The notes beneath the pieces were generated by a model. The model did not search any database. It was not told where the DNA came from and saw only the letters and a list, made by a program, of their open reading frames with translations. DNA of 64,000 nt from Liolophura sinensis (Eukaryota; Mollusca; Polyplacophora; Chitonida; Chitonidae), in the NCBI RefSeq assembly GCF_032854445.1, contig NC_088304.1, forward strand, positions 14,583,704 through 14,647,703, in the 5' to 3' direction. The number at the start of each line of letters is the position of its first letter. The first letter of the stretch is position 1. Below are positions 63,695 through 64,000 of the stretch, one piece after another. A program made the position numbers and the translations under genes.

Positions 63695-63902
63695 AATCTT
63701 CAACCTTTTCAACCACTAAAGCACGTTTTTTGTGTCAAATTTATGAATACAATTATTACGAAAATGATGTTAAAAATGATTTGTTTGTATCACTAAAGAT
63801 GCAAGCTTCATAAAAATGTGCAAACTATTTCTCTACACCCCATACTTCACTCTGAATGTTTCAAAATATTGGCCACAGAGGTGGATGAAAATGTTGAAGA
63901 AT
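63695..63902. mobile_element. MITE-like element, copy 2
   Basis: Same family as 42576-42755: TTCAACCTTTTCAACCACTA on the left and GGATGAAAATGTTGAAGAAT on the right, with shared interior words. About 25 bp longer than copy 1. Confidence 0.8.
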
Positions 63903-64000
63903 TAAGGTATGTTTACATGCATATACTTGGCATGTTCTGCAGATTTACAATGATCATGCATAAAAACATACCGTAATTCTTTATACTCCTGTAAAGTAAC

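Larger units (their letters stand above)
62283..64000. other. PITPNM: Sequence upstream of exon 1
   Basis: Contains a SINE fragment, two other SINE-like elements and MITE copy 2. Either 5' intron or promoter region; no TATA, initiator or GC island could be recognised. Confidence 0.5.

Overview
The window looks like nuclear DNA of an invertebrate animal. It is AT-rich and intron-rich, with GT-AG introns, and is packed with tRNA-derived SINEs, short inverted-repeat elements and many minisatellites. The SINE tail and the abundance of ACATGTA-type words resemble lophotrochozoan genomes, most likely a mollusc. That is recognition, not a database result, and I do not name a species.

One gene can be supported, and it fills most of the window on the minus strand (start codon at 62264, stop codon at 20013). 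It is a membrane-associated phosphatidylinositol transfer protein of the PITPNM/Nir/RdgB family. I could place 21 coding exons by translation, splice sites and phase. They sum to 4014 nt (1337 aa plus stop) in the shortest reading. In order they encode an N-terminal PITP domain (exons 1-5), a perfect FFAT motif (EFFDAQE, across the exon 6/7 junction), a linker, a DDHD domain (about exons 11-14) and an LNS2 domain (about exons 17-20), then a basic Ser/Thr-rich tail. In this family the protein exchanges phosphatidylinositol and phosphatidic acid at ER-plasma membrane contacts, docking on VAP through FFAT.

The most unusual feature is how tandem repeats interact with splicing. Exon 7 runs into a 24-unit array of a 78-bp (26-aa) repeat. 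Nearly every unit carries its own in-frame 5' splice site and an FFAT-like core (GDEYLDT); the 24th unit contains an in-frame TAA. Exon 14 is followed by six 71/72-bp copies of its own 3' end and donor. Exon 13 is followed by a 37-bp array that starts at its donor and repeats GTAAGC. Exon 19 is preceded by five 131-bp copies of its acceptor and first 80 or so bases. Copying of splice-site neighbourhoods has therefore happened at four places in one gene. Exon 11 shows three apparent single-base losses.

Layout: 1-20012 is 3' flank, with no protein gene I can support, several SINEs, an (AT)n and a (GTGA)n tract, a large foldback element (about 4428-5172) and a SINE-poor stretch (10.6-19.5 kb) that could include a long 3' UTR. 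20013-31506 holds exons 21 to 11. 31.9-34.6 kb holds two adjacent 27-bp satellites in intron 10. 35-44.5 kb holds exons 10 to 5 with the 78-bp array, a roughly 100-bp array and a 21-bp array. 48.9-52.6 kb holds exons 4 to 2 and a 41-bp array. 52.6-62.2 kb is intron 1. 62.3-64 kb is upstream sequence, probably intron or promoter.
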